Shown here piece after piece: positions 21,696 to 33,419 of a stretch of DNA of 64,000 nucleotides. Under the pieces are notes generated by a model that did no database searches, was not told where the DNA came from, and saw only the letters and a list, made by a program, of their open reading frames with translations. Within the stretch, counting starts at the first letter, position 1; every line of letters starts with the position of its first letter. The DNA is from Turnera subulata (taxonomy: Eukaryota > Streptophyta > Magnoliopsida > Malpighiales > Passifloraceae), in contig JAKUCV010001722.1 of the NCBI GenBank assembly GCA_028386065.3, forward strand, positions 50,627 through 114,626. The letters are read 5' to 3'. The translations under genes and the position numbers were made by a program.

Positions 21696-21819
21696 ATGGT
21701 TTAATTGTTGTTAAGGGGCCTAGGCTAAAAGTGATGCTATAGGTTGATACCCATCAGTAGAGACCGTGGGATGGTGAGAGCTGATTTTAAAGTGTTGGTT
21801 TTCTTGTACCTTGTGTGCA

Positions 21820-24800
21820 GATAAGCCGTCAAAGAGGAAATCGGGAAAGGAAGTATTTGCTGATGTTGTTGCCCCGGATGTGCAATCCGTACAGGATGCC
21901 TAGGATGTTAATGACAAGACTTATGTTCCGGGGGCGGCTAGTGATGAGTTGCCTAGTGAAGCAGAGTACTCGGATGCATCTCAGGAAATGCCATTAGAGG
22001 TGCTGAAAGCTGGCTTGCACGTTGTAAACCGGGCTATCGAGAAGCTAACAGAAATAGTGGCTGAATGGAGGCAGGATGAGGGAAGGGGCCAGCAAAATCA
22101 GCAAGGCCAGCAAAGTCACAGCGATCCTCCGTTGCTTACTTTTATGAAGCTTGATCCACCAATATATACGGGTGCTGAACATGAAGACCCACAACGGTTT
22201 CTGGAAAAAATTTGGAAGTGTTGTGAGGTGATGGGATGTACTGATCATAGAGCGGTAGGGTTTGCTGCCTTTCGGTTGAAAGAGGATGCTAACAACTGGT
22301 ACCAATCTAAGAGGAGAGAAAGGTTGGCTGGTGCAGAACCCTTGACATGGAGCGAATTCTCCGAAATGTTCCTAGCACGGTTTCTGCCTGAAAGTGTTAA
22401 GGATAAGAAAGCATATGAGTTTGAGTCTTTGAAGCAAGGGGACTTGACTTTGACCGAATATGACTCAAAATTCACAAAGTTGTCTAAATATGTTATGCAC
22501 TTAGTCCCGGATGAACGGGGGAAAATTAAGAGATTTATTCGTGGGTTGAAGACCTCTATCTATAACTCTTTGGTTGCACATGATTTTCTCTCGTATGCTG
22601 CTGTAGTTGATAAGGCGAGGGCAATTGAAGCAAGGGCCCGTGAGGATAGTGTTGAGACTATGAGTGCTAAGCGGACCAAGCAGGAAGGCTTACAAAGTCA
22701 GCAAAGCTTTACTGCTGGTGCTGGACAGTTCCGGGGAAGAGGAAAGGTGGGTATGTGGGGAACTTTGCCGAGAGCAAAATTCCAAGGCAGTTCAAGCTAT
22801 CGTGCCCCAAGTGTTGCTGTGAATCCAATGGTCCCTAAGAATAGTCAATTCAGAGGTACACAAAGTGCACCAATGGGATCCAATAATCAATGCTATAGGT
22901 GTGGCCGGTTTGGGCATATGGCTCGAGAATGTTTGGCGACCCAAAATCTATGCTATACCTGTGGGCAGTCGGGACATGTAGCTAAGGAGTGTCCCATTGG
23001 ACAACCATCCGTGGCGTCTAGTATGGCCTCACCACCACCTAGGCCGCATCGGGTTGATAGTCAGTCATCATTCCGAGGCAGAGGAGGTGCTGGTCGCGGA
23101 TCAATTGGTAGAGGGAGTAGCTACCAACCGGGCCAGGGGCAGGCTCGTGTGTTTTGCATGACCCAGGAAGATGCTAAAGCCTCCAATGCTACTGTGACAG
23201 GTATAATGAAAGTTAATTCTTGCCCTGCTTTGTGTTTAATTGATACGGGGTGCATGCACTCCTTTATTAATTCACATTTTGCCAAGTACTTTGAGGAAGC
23301 ACCTAGCAATCTGGGTAGTCCGTTGGCTATGTACACACCTCTGGATGAGCGTGTTTATGTGGATAGGGTGTACCAAGGATGTGATATCTCTATGATGGAT
23401 CATCATATGCCAGCAGATTTGTTGCTGTTACCAATGGCAGATTTTGATGTATTACTGGGCATGGATTGGTTGACCCGGTATGGTGCCCGTGTCGATTGTG
23501 TCAACAAGACAGTGAAGTTTCAGCCCACTGGGGAGACAGAATTTATCTTTCAAGGGAAGTTCATCTCACCCCAACCCCAAATAATTTCTACGGTGAAGGC
23601 AGCTCGGGTGGCGCGACAAACAAACTGCTTGTATTTGGCATCGGTGCAAAGTGAAGGTGAGCAGAAAATTTCAATTGATCAAGTCTCTATTGTCAATGAA
23701 TTTCTTGATGTTTTTCCTGAGGATTTGTCGGGATTACCACCGAAACGTGAAATTGAGTTTGGTGTTGAGCTTGTGCCGGGGGCAGAACCCGTATCAATTA
23801 CACCATGTCGAATGGCCCCTACTGAGTTGCGGGAGTTGAAAACTCAATTGCAGGATTTGTTGGACAAAGGGTTTATCAGACCTAGTGTGTCCCCTTGGGA
23901 AGCTCCTGTTTTGTTTGTCAAAAAGAAGGATGGCACGATGAGAATGTGTATTGACTATCAGCAATTGTACAAGCTGACTGTTCGAAATAAGTATCCACTG
24001 CCCCGTATCGATGATTTGTTTGATCAATTGCAGGGGGCGAAGCATTTTTCGAAAATTGATTTGAGGTCAGGATATCATCAGTTGAGAATCAAGGAGGAGG
24101 ATGTCCGAATAACAGCTTTTCGAACACGGTATGGGCATTACGAATTTTTGGTGATGCCATTTGGTCTGACCAACGCACCTGCGGCATTCATGGACTTGAT
24201 GAACCGGGTGTTTAAGCAATACCTTGACAAGTTTGTGATTGTATTTATTGATGATGTACTGGTCTACTCTAAAACTAAGGAGGAGCATGAGATACATTTG
24301 AGAATTGTGTTGCAAATCTTACGGGAACAGAAATTGTTTGCCAAATTTTCTAGATGTGAGTTCTGGTTGGAAAGAGTATCATTCTTAGGCCATGTGATAT
24401 CAGCTGATGGTATTGAGGTAGACCCACAGAAAGTGGAAGCAGTTGTAAAATGGCTGAGGCCGACCAATCTGACAGAAGTACGGAGTTTCCTTGGACTGGT
24501 AGGTTACTACCGTCGTTTTGTCGAGGGCTTTTCCTCTATCGCCGCACCATTGTGTGGACTGACTCAAAAGAAGAAACAATTTGTGTGGACTAATGCTTGC
24601 GAGGCTAGTTTCCAGGAGCTGAAACACAGGTTAACCACAGCACCAATACTTGCATTGCCTAAAGAAGATGGTGTGTATACCGTATATTGTGATGCGTCGA
24701 GGGTTGGTTTGGGCTGTGTTTTAATGCAAGATGGCAGGGTGATTGCTTATGCGTCCCGGAAACTTAAGAAAAATGAAGAGAACTACCCGGTGCACGATCT

Positions 24801-26570
24801 TGAGATGGCAGCAGTGGTGTTCGCTTTAAAAATTTGGAGGCATTATCTGTATGGGGAGCCTTGTGAAATCTACACTGACCATAAAAGTTTAAAGTACATA
24901 ATGGAGCAACGAGACTTAAACTTGAGGCAACGGAGATGGGTTGAATTACTCAAAGATTACAACTGTGTTATTAAGTATCGCCCGGGGAAAGCAAATATCG
25001 TAGCTGATGCCTTGAGTCGGAAATCTGTTGGTAGTTTAGCACATCTTAGCTTGGACAGAATACCCTCAGTCAGGATATGGCACAAGTTAATGGACCAAGG
25101 CTTGGAATGTGTGGTAGCTGAATCGGGAGCATTGTTGGCACATTACCAAGTGCGTCCTATCTTAAAGGAAGAGATTGCCAAAGCACAAGAAGAAGACTTA
25201 GAAACAAAGCTGTGGAAAGAGAAGGCTGCTCGGGGGGAAATGCCGGGATTTGTTGTTTCGGATGATGGCATTCTAAAATTTAATTCAAGGATGTATGTTC
25301 CTGATGTTGGGGGTTTCCGCAATAAGCTCTTGGGTGAGGCACATCAGACTCGATATGCTATGCACCCAGGTTCCACCAAGATGTACCATGTTCTTAAGCA
25401 ATACTATTGGTGGAACAATATGAAATGAGATGTGGCAGAATATGTAGCTAAATGTTTCACTTGTCAGCAGGTTAAAGGAGAACATCAAAAAGTGCCAGGA
25501 TTACTCCAGCCATTGCCTATTCCAGAATGGAAATGGGAGAAAATTAATATGGATTTTGTTGTGGGACTGCCTCGAACAGCCGGTGGATTTGACTCTATCT
25601 GGGTGATTGTGGACAGATTAACAAAGTCTGCTCACTTTCTTCCGGTGAAAACTACTTATAACTTTGCCAAGCTAGCTCAAGTTTATATTGATGGAATTGT
25701 GAGGTTGCACGGTGTGCCGGATTGGATAGTTTCTGACCGAGGACCACAGTTCACATCTAAATTTTGGCGCAGCTTCCAAGAAGCAATGGGAACCCAACTT
25801 GACTTGAGCACTGCATTTCACCCACAAACTCACGGACAGAGCGAACGGGTGATACAAATTTTGGAGGATATGTTACGGGCATGTGTGCTAAATTATGAGG
25901 ACAATTGGAGCAAGTACCTCCCGTTAGTGGAATTTGCTTATAACAATAGTTACCAATCTAGCATTGGCGTGGCACTGTATGAAGCTTTATCTGGGTGAAG
26001 ATGCCGCACACCAATATGTTGGGATGAGGTAGGAGTAAGGAAGTTGCTCGGTCCAGAGATTGTTCAACTCACTACTGAAAAGGTGAGAATTGCCCGTGAA
26101 AATTTGGTTGCTGCCCAGAGTAGACAGAAATCTTATGCAGACAATAGAAGACGGGACATAGAATTTTCGGAGGGGGGATATGGTGTTCTTAAAAGTTTCT
26201 CCTATCAAGAAAGCTATTCGGTTTGGAAAGAAGGGTAAACTAGGACCCCGCTATGTTGGCCCATTTGAGGTACTTGAGAGGGTTGGCCCGGTGGCATATC
26301 GGCTTGCACTTCCACCAAACTTAGCGGGAGTCCATCCGGTGTTTCATGTGTCCATGTTGCGGAAATACATACCTGATCCAACACACATACTCACTCCGCA
26401 GGAAGTCCAATTGGGGGAAGAACTAACCTATGAAGCACAGCCTATTCAGGTCATTGATAGACAAGTGCGCAGATTGCGGAATAAAGATATAGTGTCTGTT
26501 AAAGTTATTTGAGAAGACGCTACAGGGAAGGAAGCTACGTGGGAATCGGAACAGGAAAAATGATGCACAA
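21820..26570 (+). pseudogene. Gag-pol polyprotein of the Tekay-like element
   Basis: The long frame is 21949-25425; in-frame sequence extends back to about 21820, past a TAG at 21900. Domains in order: gag (from about 22190, [14 protein letters not shown]); two CCHC knuckles at about 22891 and 22951 ([28 protein letters not shown]); protease DTG at about 23242; reverse transcriptase with FIDDVLVYS at about 24244; RNase H ([13 protein letters not shown], about 24680; TDHKSLKYI); integrase zinc finger (about 25370-25470), core aspartates in MDFVVGLP and DRGPQFTSKF, and glutamate in HGQSERVIQ; then [18 protein letters not shown] and a chromodomain-like tail. Lesions: TAG at 21900, TGA at 25426, TGA at 25996, a shift in a G-run near 26172, and TGA at 26510. 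The shadow frames on the other strand are not genes. Confidence 0.92.
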
Positions 26571-26609
26571 GTATCCGCATTTATTCTCAGGTAAATTCGA
26601 GGACGAATT

Positions 26610-26628
26610 TTATATAAGGGGGAGGTGA
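26610..26628 (+). other. Polypurine tract of the Tekay-like element
   Basis: AAGGGGGAGGTGA lies immediately before the 3' LTR start (TGTAATAACC at 26629). It is preceded by GAGGACGAATTTT, a sequence often seen just before the PPT in plant chromoviruses. Confidence 0.85.
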
Positions 26629-28466
26629 TGTAATAACCTGTATGACATGTCCAAAGTGTTTACTTGATGAGGGACGGGTGTAGGTTCCGGTAGGCAACCC
26701 TTTGGCACTAATTGGCTTGGATGGATTAATTAGTGTGCGATTAGCCTTAATCACAGATTAGGGTGTGCTAAGTATGTGCTAAGTAGGGGGCAGGTTGGCA
26801 TGGTCTTGTTGGTAGAAAGAAAGCTTGAGGTGGAGAGTTGCTTGGCTTGGTGGCAGAAGGGGAGCAAGAGGTGGGGAGCTGATTTGGCTTGGTGGCAGAA
26901 GGAGGGCAAGAGGCAGCAAGTGGCTGCTGAGTCACCTGCTTGCCTTAGCCTTATCAGCCCCAAACAAGCACCTCACCCCTCATTTGTGCCAAAATCGTGA
27001 GAGAAACTCAAGAGAGTAGGACTCAGCCATTCTCAAGGTTTTCTCAAGACTCTTGCACACAAAGGAAGTGGTAAGTGAGCTGGGTTGGAAATCTGGTTTG
27101 TTTGGGTGCCAAATGGTTAGCTAGGTGTGCTGTAGGCTTGGACAGTGCACCAACTCGGTTTTGTGGGAAGTCTAAAGTTGGGATTCTATGAGTTTAAGTT
27201 GTGTGAAGGTTGCTGGTTGCGTGGGGGTGTTATCTGAATGAATTGGTGCGCAATTGGCTTGTGGGAGGCCAATTGGTGCACCAATCGTACAGTAGGCACC
27301 CGTAGGTGACCTAGTGGCCCAGCTGGTGCACCCTTGGTCCCCTGGTTGGCCTACTGGCGAGCCAAAGGGTACACTGAGGGACTAAGCACTAATATGTGAA
27401 TGTTTCTTAGTTGATGCTTTGTTGTCCAAGTGCTATTATACTTGATGCTAATGTGATTTTATGTGTGGGCAGGAGCTAAAAAGCTCAAGGTGCATCAAAG
27501 GAGGGTCAAGGACCTAGTGAGGTCTAACTTTGTGTAAGTTGGGTTGCATACTTGTGGTTGTTGATGGTGCACATTTGTTGGTTGATAACCCCAACGTACT
27601 TATGGTAGCACCAATAGTGGGGTGCTTTATTGTGGTTATGCCTTGGCTTATATATATACGAACCCGATAATCGGGCTATGCATTGCATGCATAGCACTTG
27701 CATTCATTGCATTTTCACATTGTGGTTATATATATGTGGATGAGGGACCTTGCGGTACAAGATGGCTGCATGGTCAATATGTGGAGGCGGGGTGTGTGCT
27801 GGGCGCTGTGCTTGGTTGTGGCAGCAAGTCATGTGCACTTCCCGTGACTTCTGGTAGGCCTCGTATGTGGGGCTGTGGGTTAAGGAGTAACACGGTGAGC
27901 AGGGCTGTCAAACCTTGCAAGTAGGCTCAGCACACACACCGGACAGCTTACCCGTGGGCTGATCACGGCGGCATCTTGAGAAGTATTATTGGCTGTTGTT
28001 TCCTGCTTATGTGTATCGTTTCTACTTACTGGTACGACCATCCTCTTACTGAGTCGTGGACTCACCCCCCCCCCCCCCCCGCCCCCCTTCTTTCCACCCC
28101 TTGTTTCAGGAATAGGAGAGCAAGACGAGCTTGGTGTGGGTAGACCCGAGTGGTGCGTTTTGTAGAAGATGGGTACTTAGCCAATCCTGATTTTGTGTGT
28201 ATATATAAATCTAAGTGAATTGGCTTAATAAACGGTACATGTAGTGCCCCACTTTTGTAACTAAAATGATGTATACAAGAGCCGACTGTTTGACCTTGAA
28301 TTCGAATTCCTTATAATATTGTTAAATTGTTGCTTGTTGCGTGATGATTGCCTCTGCCTATATAGCCAGCCTCTGCCTGACGTCAGGTGTAGGCCTTTGG
28401 GTGCCCTGCGCTAACCCCATGGGTGCGCCGAATACCTGGCCGGTTACGTATTGACGGGGCGTGACA
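26629..28466 (+). mobile_element. 3' LTR of the Tekay-like element
   Basis: The ends are TGTAATAACC...GGGGCGTGACA, followed by the duplication AATCC. It contains a C-run of about 17 followed by GCCCCCC at 28066-28088, longer than in the 5' copy. Confidence 0.92.
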
Positions 28467-28647
28467 AATCCCCATCATTGCTAAGCATCGAGAGACGGGT
28501 TCACTCAAGCCGCCATCGGTTACAGAAAGCATTATGGTGGACTTGGATTCCCTCGCCCTCTTACGGTTCACATCAATCATGATGAATGTAAGGCAACGAT
28601 TGCACAAGGTTTCTTGAACCCAATACTTTCCCAGTGGAGTCGCCAAC
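28467..28647 (-). mobile_element. B leader and primer-binding site
   Basis: This continues the B sequence interrupted at 19870 (CCCCATCATTGCTAAGCATCGAGA). It matches 15120-15340 of E and 54668-54886 of C. The PBS (minus TGGCGACTCCACTGGGA, plus 28629-28645) lies two bases from the LTR. Confidence 0.8.
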
Positions 28648-30383
28648 TGTGAATACTTGACCCAAAATCACTTGGGCCTATTCACCTAATTCCTTACACC
28701 TTCTTCTTCGGGTCAATCCCATGTCAATGGAGTCGCCACCCAAATTTTATTAAGGACAAAATTTGGGAAAAAACCTTTAAATGACTCCTTAGGCAACTGA
28801 TCATAACAAGACCAAAGACATGGGATTCGGGGGTTTGTCATGGATGGGAAGATGTTAGGCACCCATCCATGTTGTGTCGAAACTTTGTACAATTGGAGAA
28901 CACAAGCATGCCATGTGCAAGTGTGCAAGTGTGGAAACAAATCATATAGAAATAACAAAACTGAATTGTAGGGGAAGGAGAAGAAGGTACGGAACAAACA
29001 GGAAAAATAAAAATATTTGGGCTTGAGTCTCCACCACTAGAGGCCTGACATGGCATCACAACAATCACATAATAATCACCAAAAGCATCATCAAATAACC
29101 AACAAGTAGCAGTTAATGAAATGTGCAATCGAAAAGAGTTAGACCACTTATCTTGGTTGTTAGACAGAATTTATGGGTCATCTTCTTCTGGATTTTAGAC
29201 AATGAAAATGGCCGATTCAGCTTCTGGTCCCAACAACAAAGTTGTAGCCCTCGCTCTTAGCTTTTCAGAGAGTCCAAGATTACGGCAATCCAACTTATAG
29301 AACTCGAGATATGAATTGCTTCCTGAGCCTGCTCGCATCAACTCCTTCTATTCGGATTTCCCATCTTCTTGGCCTCGGATTGCTTTTGATTGCTCTACCC
29401 TCTTGATCTTCACTTTATGGATTTCTTCTTGATGCTCTCCCACGGAATTCCTTCAGAGTTTCTACTCTAAAAGTGTTTCTAGGCTTGGAGAAGTAGAGTT
29501 TCTCCAAGCAAACAAAGCTTATGGGGAGTGTGTGTGTAATGAGAGATTGATCCCTTGAAATATGAGTGAGAGGTCCTATTTATAGTGTTTTGGGAAGCCT
29601 AGGGGCGTGGACCTACTTAATGGTGAAGATTATGCCCGAAAAGCTTGTCCAGAACCGCGTAGTATCGAATTAGAAATAAAAATCGGGAAAATCAGGGATT
29701 CTGGGCACTGATGACCGCCATGGCCGGCGGTCATCTGCTGGATGTCCGCCGGCATCCGGCGTTCGTCGCGAGAGGAGCGCCGGTCTCCCCGCGTGTCACT
29801 CGTTCTTTCCTTTTTCGAACCCCAATCCCCCTAATTCAGCTCTGATTTGATCCTACCGCGTAATCACCCCTAATCAACCCAGAATCACTCCATTACTTAA
29901 TTACTACTCCTCTAAATCATTCCATAACTGATTGATTACACATTAACACCCATTTTAAGCAAAATCATACCAAAAAACACATTTACCAATTAAATGGTGA
30001 TTTGATTCTGATTTTCCACGAAAACTAGAACCAAAATTAGTCTGCAAGTAAAGTATTTATTTTTAGTTAAACCTATCCTTAACTAAAAATAAATCATCAC
30101 AATATAATAGGGTTAAATATAAATAAAAGGCCCAAGCAACGAAATAAAATATATTTTAGTATAAATAAACCTTGATATATATTTTACCTTAAGATTATAT
30201 CTTCTCATTAATCCTAGTATTCAAATACATAAGGGTCCAAATTACCAAAATATATCATTTCTACTAGATTACATTCTTGAGATATCTTAGCTTAAGATCA
30301 AATCATCTCATCAATCCTAAGTTCTAACATGTCCGAAATTCAATTTTAGTAGAAAAATTGTGGGTCAAATTTGGGTGTTCACA
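28648..30383 (-). mobile_element. 5' LTR of B (E-family, 1.7 kb)
   Basis: The plus strand runs from TGTGAATACTTGACCC to AATTTGGGTGTTCACA. It shares with E and C the minus-strand TATA box (plus 29577-29584), the leader hairpin (29485-29511) and a GGCGGTC/GACCGCC cluster (29711-29790). Right of it the plus-strand copia integrase of F begins in mid-gene, so B interrupts F. The matching left edge of B is lost. Confidence 0.85.
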
Positions 30384-30741
30384 TGGTCCTATGAGAACTG
30401 TAAGTCTTGGTGGTAAAAAGTATGCATTTGTCATATTAGATGATTATTCTAGATTTACATGGGTTCTATTTCTTTCTCAAAAAGATCATGCATGTCAAGA
30501 ATTTGGCTCATTAGTTAGGAAGCTACAAAATGAAAAAGGGTATAAAATATTTAAAATTAGAAGTGATCATGGAGGAGAATTTGATAATTCTACCTTCAAT
30601 CAATTCTGTGAACAAAGTGGCATTGAACACACATTTTCGACTCCTAGAACACCACAACAAAATGGGGTTGTAGAAAGGAAGAATCGAACCTTGCAAGAAA
30701 TGGCTAGAACTATGCTTAATGAGTATAAGTTACCTGCCTAG
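30384..30741 (+). pseudogene. F integrase fragment (copia)
   Basis: The frame encodes most of the integrase catalytic core: GPMRTVSLGGKKYAFVILDD with the first aspartate, IRSDHGGEFDN with the second, and TPQQNGVVERKNRTLQEMAR with the glutamate. The 5' part is cut off by element B and the frame stops at 30741. The reverse transcriptase that should follow is missing. Confidence 0.88.
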
Positions 30742-31192
30742 TTCCTGACTTTGCAGGGTGCACTTTGATAGAAAATGTACAAGTGGTACTTGTCAACTAC
30801 TTGGACAATCAGTTGTATCTCGGTCAAGTAAAAAGCAAAATTCAGTTGCTACTTCCACAACCGAGGCTGAATATGTAGCAGCTAGTGCATGTTGTGCACA
30901 AGTGCTATGGATGAAACAAACACTTACTGATTATGAACTAACTTTCAAGTGTGTTCCTATATTTTGTGACAGCTCAAGTGCCATCAATCTAACCAAAAAT
31001 CCGGTGCAACACTCTCGAACCAAACACATTGAAGTGAGACATCATTTTATTCGAGACCATGTGTTGAGGAAGGATGTGGCTATTGAGTTTGTGAGAACTG
31101 AAAATCAACTGGCTGACTTCTTCACCAAACCATTGAAGGAAAATCAATTCACCAAAATCAGACTCGAGCTTGGAATTTGCAATATACCATAA
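30742..31192 (+). pseudogene. F RNase H fragment (copia), fused to the integrase by deletion
   Basis: Directly after the integrase stop come DFAGCTL, a one-base shift, and then the RNase [52 protein letters not shown], ending LELGICNIP. Related copia elements have roughly 1.5 kb of reverse transcriptase and connection between these points, so an internal deletion joined them. Confidence 0.88.
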
Positions 31193-31491
31193 GTATTCTG
31201 ATTTGGCCTCACTTTTGGCTTTTATGTGCTCATGCATATCATAACACATTGCACACATAAACACTTAGAAAATATTCAATCGTCACACATTTCACACTTA
31301 CACTAAGCATATGAGCATATGACGACAAGTCATGGCTGTAATCAAATCATGAAGGACATCAAAGGGAAAGAACTGCAATATTTGGTTCAAGAATGAGCCA
31401 AAACCTATTGTCCAGCATCTACAAGCGGCAGTTAAAGAAGAAAGCAAAAAAGCAAAGTCAAAACGGGGAGTTTTTGACAAACGGTTAAGTG
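31193..31491 (+). mobile_element. F intergenic segment left of element A
   Basis: This is noncoding sequence between RNase H and the third ORF of F. It ends GACAAACGGTTAAGTG. It resumes at 44326 with AAGTGGTGTCCTGCGTC, and the joined text resembles the same region of element A near 39640-39690 on the minus strand. AAGTG at 31487-31491 and 44326-44330 is the target-site duplication of A. Confidence 0.75.
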
Positions 31492-32564
31492 CCTAAGGAG
31501 GGGGGGGGGCGTGAATTAGAGATTTGGTTTCTATGATACCAAATCTTTACCGAGAGATTTGGGTTTTGTGATACCAAATCTTTCGAGCACTTAGCGAGTG
31601 TATAGAGTAAAGAGAGAGAGAAAGAGATTGAACACAGATGATTTAGAGTGGTTCTCCCTCGCCAGGTACTCGACTTTAGTATTTCAAACACTTACTATAC
31701 TTAGGCTTTTGCGGGATCAAACTTAAGCTTTACAAACACAAGCTTTTCTAGGCTAAGCTCGAAACTTTACAAGCTTTTCACAGGCTAAGCTCTAACCTAC
31801 ACAAGCTTTTCCAGGCTAAGCTTGAACCTACCCTCAAATTTAATCCTAGACTTGAGTACCCAGCAAAACTAAACCAAGCCTTGCTTACAAATTGCCCCTT
31901 GAAATAAATTCGCACTGTAAGTAGAAAAACCAGATCAAATACCAAAATTTTTAGCTCAAGTATACACTCAGATTTTGCTCAATAGCTGGGATCATCTTCC
32001 AAAGGTGTAAACGTCCCTCTTTATAGAATCTGAGTATGGGGGATAAGCTCCTGCAACGGCTCCTTGTACTTCAGGTGACTTCAGTTCAATAAAAGCTTCA
32101 GTTTGGTGTCGTTATGCATGTCAACTCCTTGGTTGCAAAGTATTACCAAATTTGGAAAGTTTGGACCACCTCCTGGAGTTGAGTGGGAGTTAGGTCGAAG
32201 CATCTTCTGCACTTCCATAAAGTCTTCCGTCTTGCTTGTTCATCAATTTAAATGGCTGGAAGTGGGATTTAACTGCTTGCAGGACCGCACGCAACTTGCA
32301 CAAAAAGTTGAAAGTGACAGCTTCACAGATATAGTGTCGATAAAAACCAAATGTTGTGTATCCAAGATATGATGTCGATAAAAACCATATGTCATGTGTC
32401 CAAGATATGGTATTAGCAGAAACCATAATTTTCTTGCATGTGAAAATCAACACAGGCATAGCTAGCAATACACTTGTAATTTGTTAGTCATCAAAACTAG
32501 ATAATTAACATGGTTAATCATTGTTAAGCATTAGGACGTGAATAACACTAATTTTTAGTCAACA
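31492..32564 (-). mobile_element. 3' LTR of A (lacking its outer 16 bp)
   Basis: It is homologous to 43162-44325. It begins CCTAAGGAGGGGGGGGGGCG on the plus strand where the intact LTR reads TGTAGGCCCAAAAGTGCCTAGG, and ends TTTTTAGTCAACA. On the minus strand a purine-rich tract (AAAAAAGAGAGAGAT) directly precedes it. Confidence 0.85.
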
Positions 32565-33419
32565 ATCTCTCTCTTTTTTATGATGACGAATTTGTGTTCA
32601 TTTTTCATATAACAAGGATTCAAAAATATTCTCATAATTTTCTCGAACCACCCCCTGTTTTGTTGCTCCCCCTTTTGAAATCGTTTTTGTAATTCAACAA
32701 GGATAAGTTTAGAAAAACATATAGAGCATTCCTTGTGAATATACATATTGGCATACACAAGCCAATCATGTTTCTCCCCCTTTAATTTCGACTTTCTGCA
32801 CAAAAGATTAGTTGAATGCATAATAACTGATACGAAGTTGCATAGCATTCATTATCATAAAGTTTGGTTTCTGGCAGAAACCAAATCATAGACTTAAGTG
32901 TGATTTTTGATAAAACCAGATTTTCTGCTCCACACTTCCTGCATAAGACATATATGGTTTTAACTTTAACCATATCACATTAGTAGTAGCATCAACTAAT
33001 GCTTTTGATCAGTGCCTCCACAATCAAGCACATGTACAACACGTGCACATTGTTCCATAATTTTTGTTTCTCGCAGAAACCGTAACCAATGTTCCTGCAT
33101 AAGTCAATCAACACAACAGAACCAATGTTCCATAATTTTGGTTTCTTTCAGAAACCATAACCAATGTTCCTGCATAAGTCAATCAACACACAACAGATTT
33201 TCTCTCCTTTTTGGCATCAACAGAAAGGGGAAACATAGCAAAGTTCATTCAGATGTAACCATTCAAAAGGGCAATATTCAAGTATTCAACCATAATATCC
33301 CAAAACATAGAGTAATATTCCAAAATAGCCAATGTAAGAAACAGAACTAATTAGTAGAACCAAGGAGAAGAAATACGATGCAATTCATGAAGTCTAGAAG
33401 CATCAAATCTGAAAAGGCT
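32565..33419 (-). mobile_element. A 3' noncoding region
   Basis: This is noncoding sequence between the third ORF and the 3' LTR. It contains several variants of GGTTTCT(C/T)(G/T)CAGAAACC followed by AATGTTCCTGCATAAGTCAATC at 33060-33190. These are short imperfect hairpin repeats equivalent to those in the S1 3' region. I see no gene here. Confidence 0.7.

Larger units (their letters stand above)
19871..28466 (+). mobile_element. Complete Tekay-like Ty3/gypsy chromovirus (8.6 kb)
   Basis: Two LTRs (19871-21679 and 26629-28466) flank gag-pol on the plus strand. Both edges carry a perfect 5-bp duplication AATCC (19866-19870 and 28467-28471). The 5' LTR ends GTGAGA instead of GTGACA, a one-base decay. 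The internal order is PBS, gag, protease, reverse transcriptase, RNase H, integrase, chromodomain-like tail and polypurine tract. The LTRs are nearly identical by eye, so it looks like one of the younger insertions here. Confidence 0.93.
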
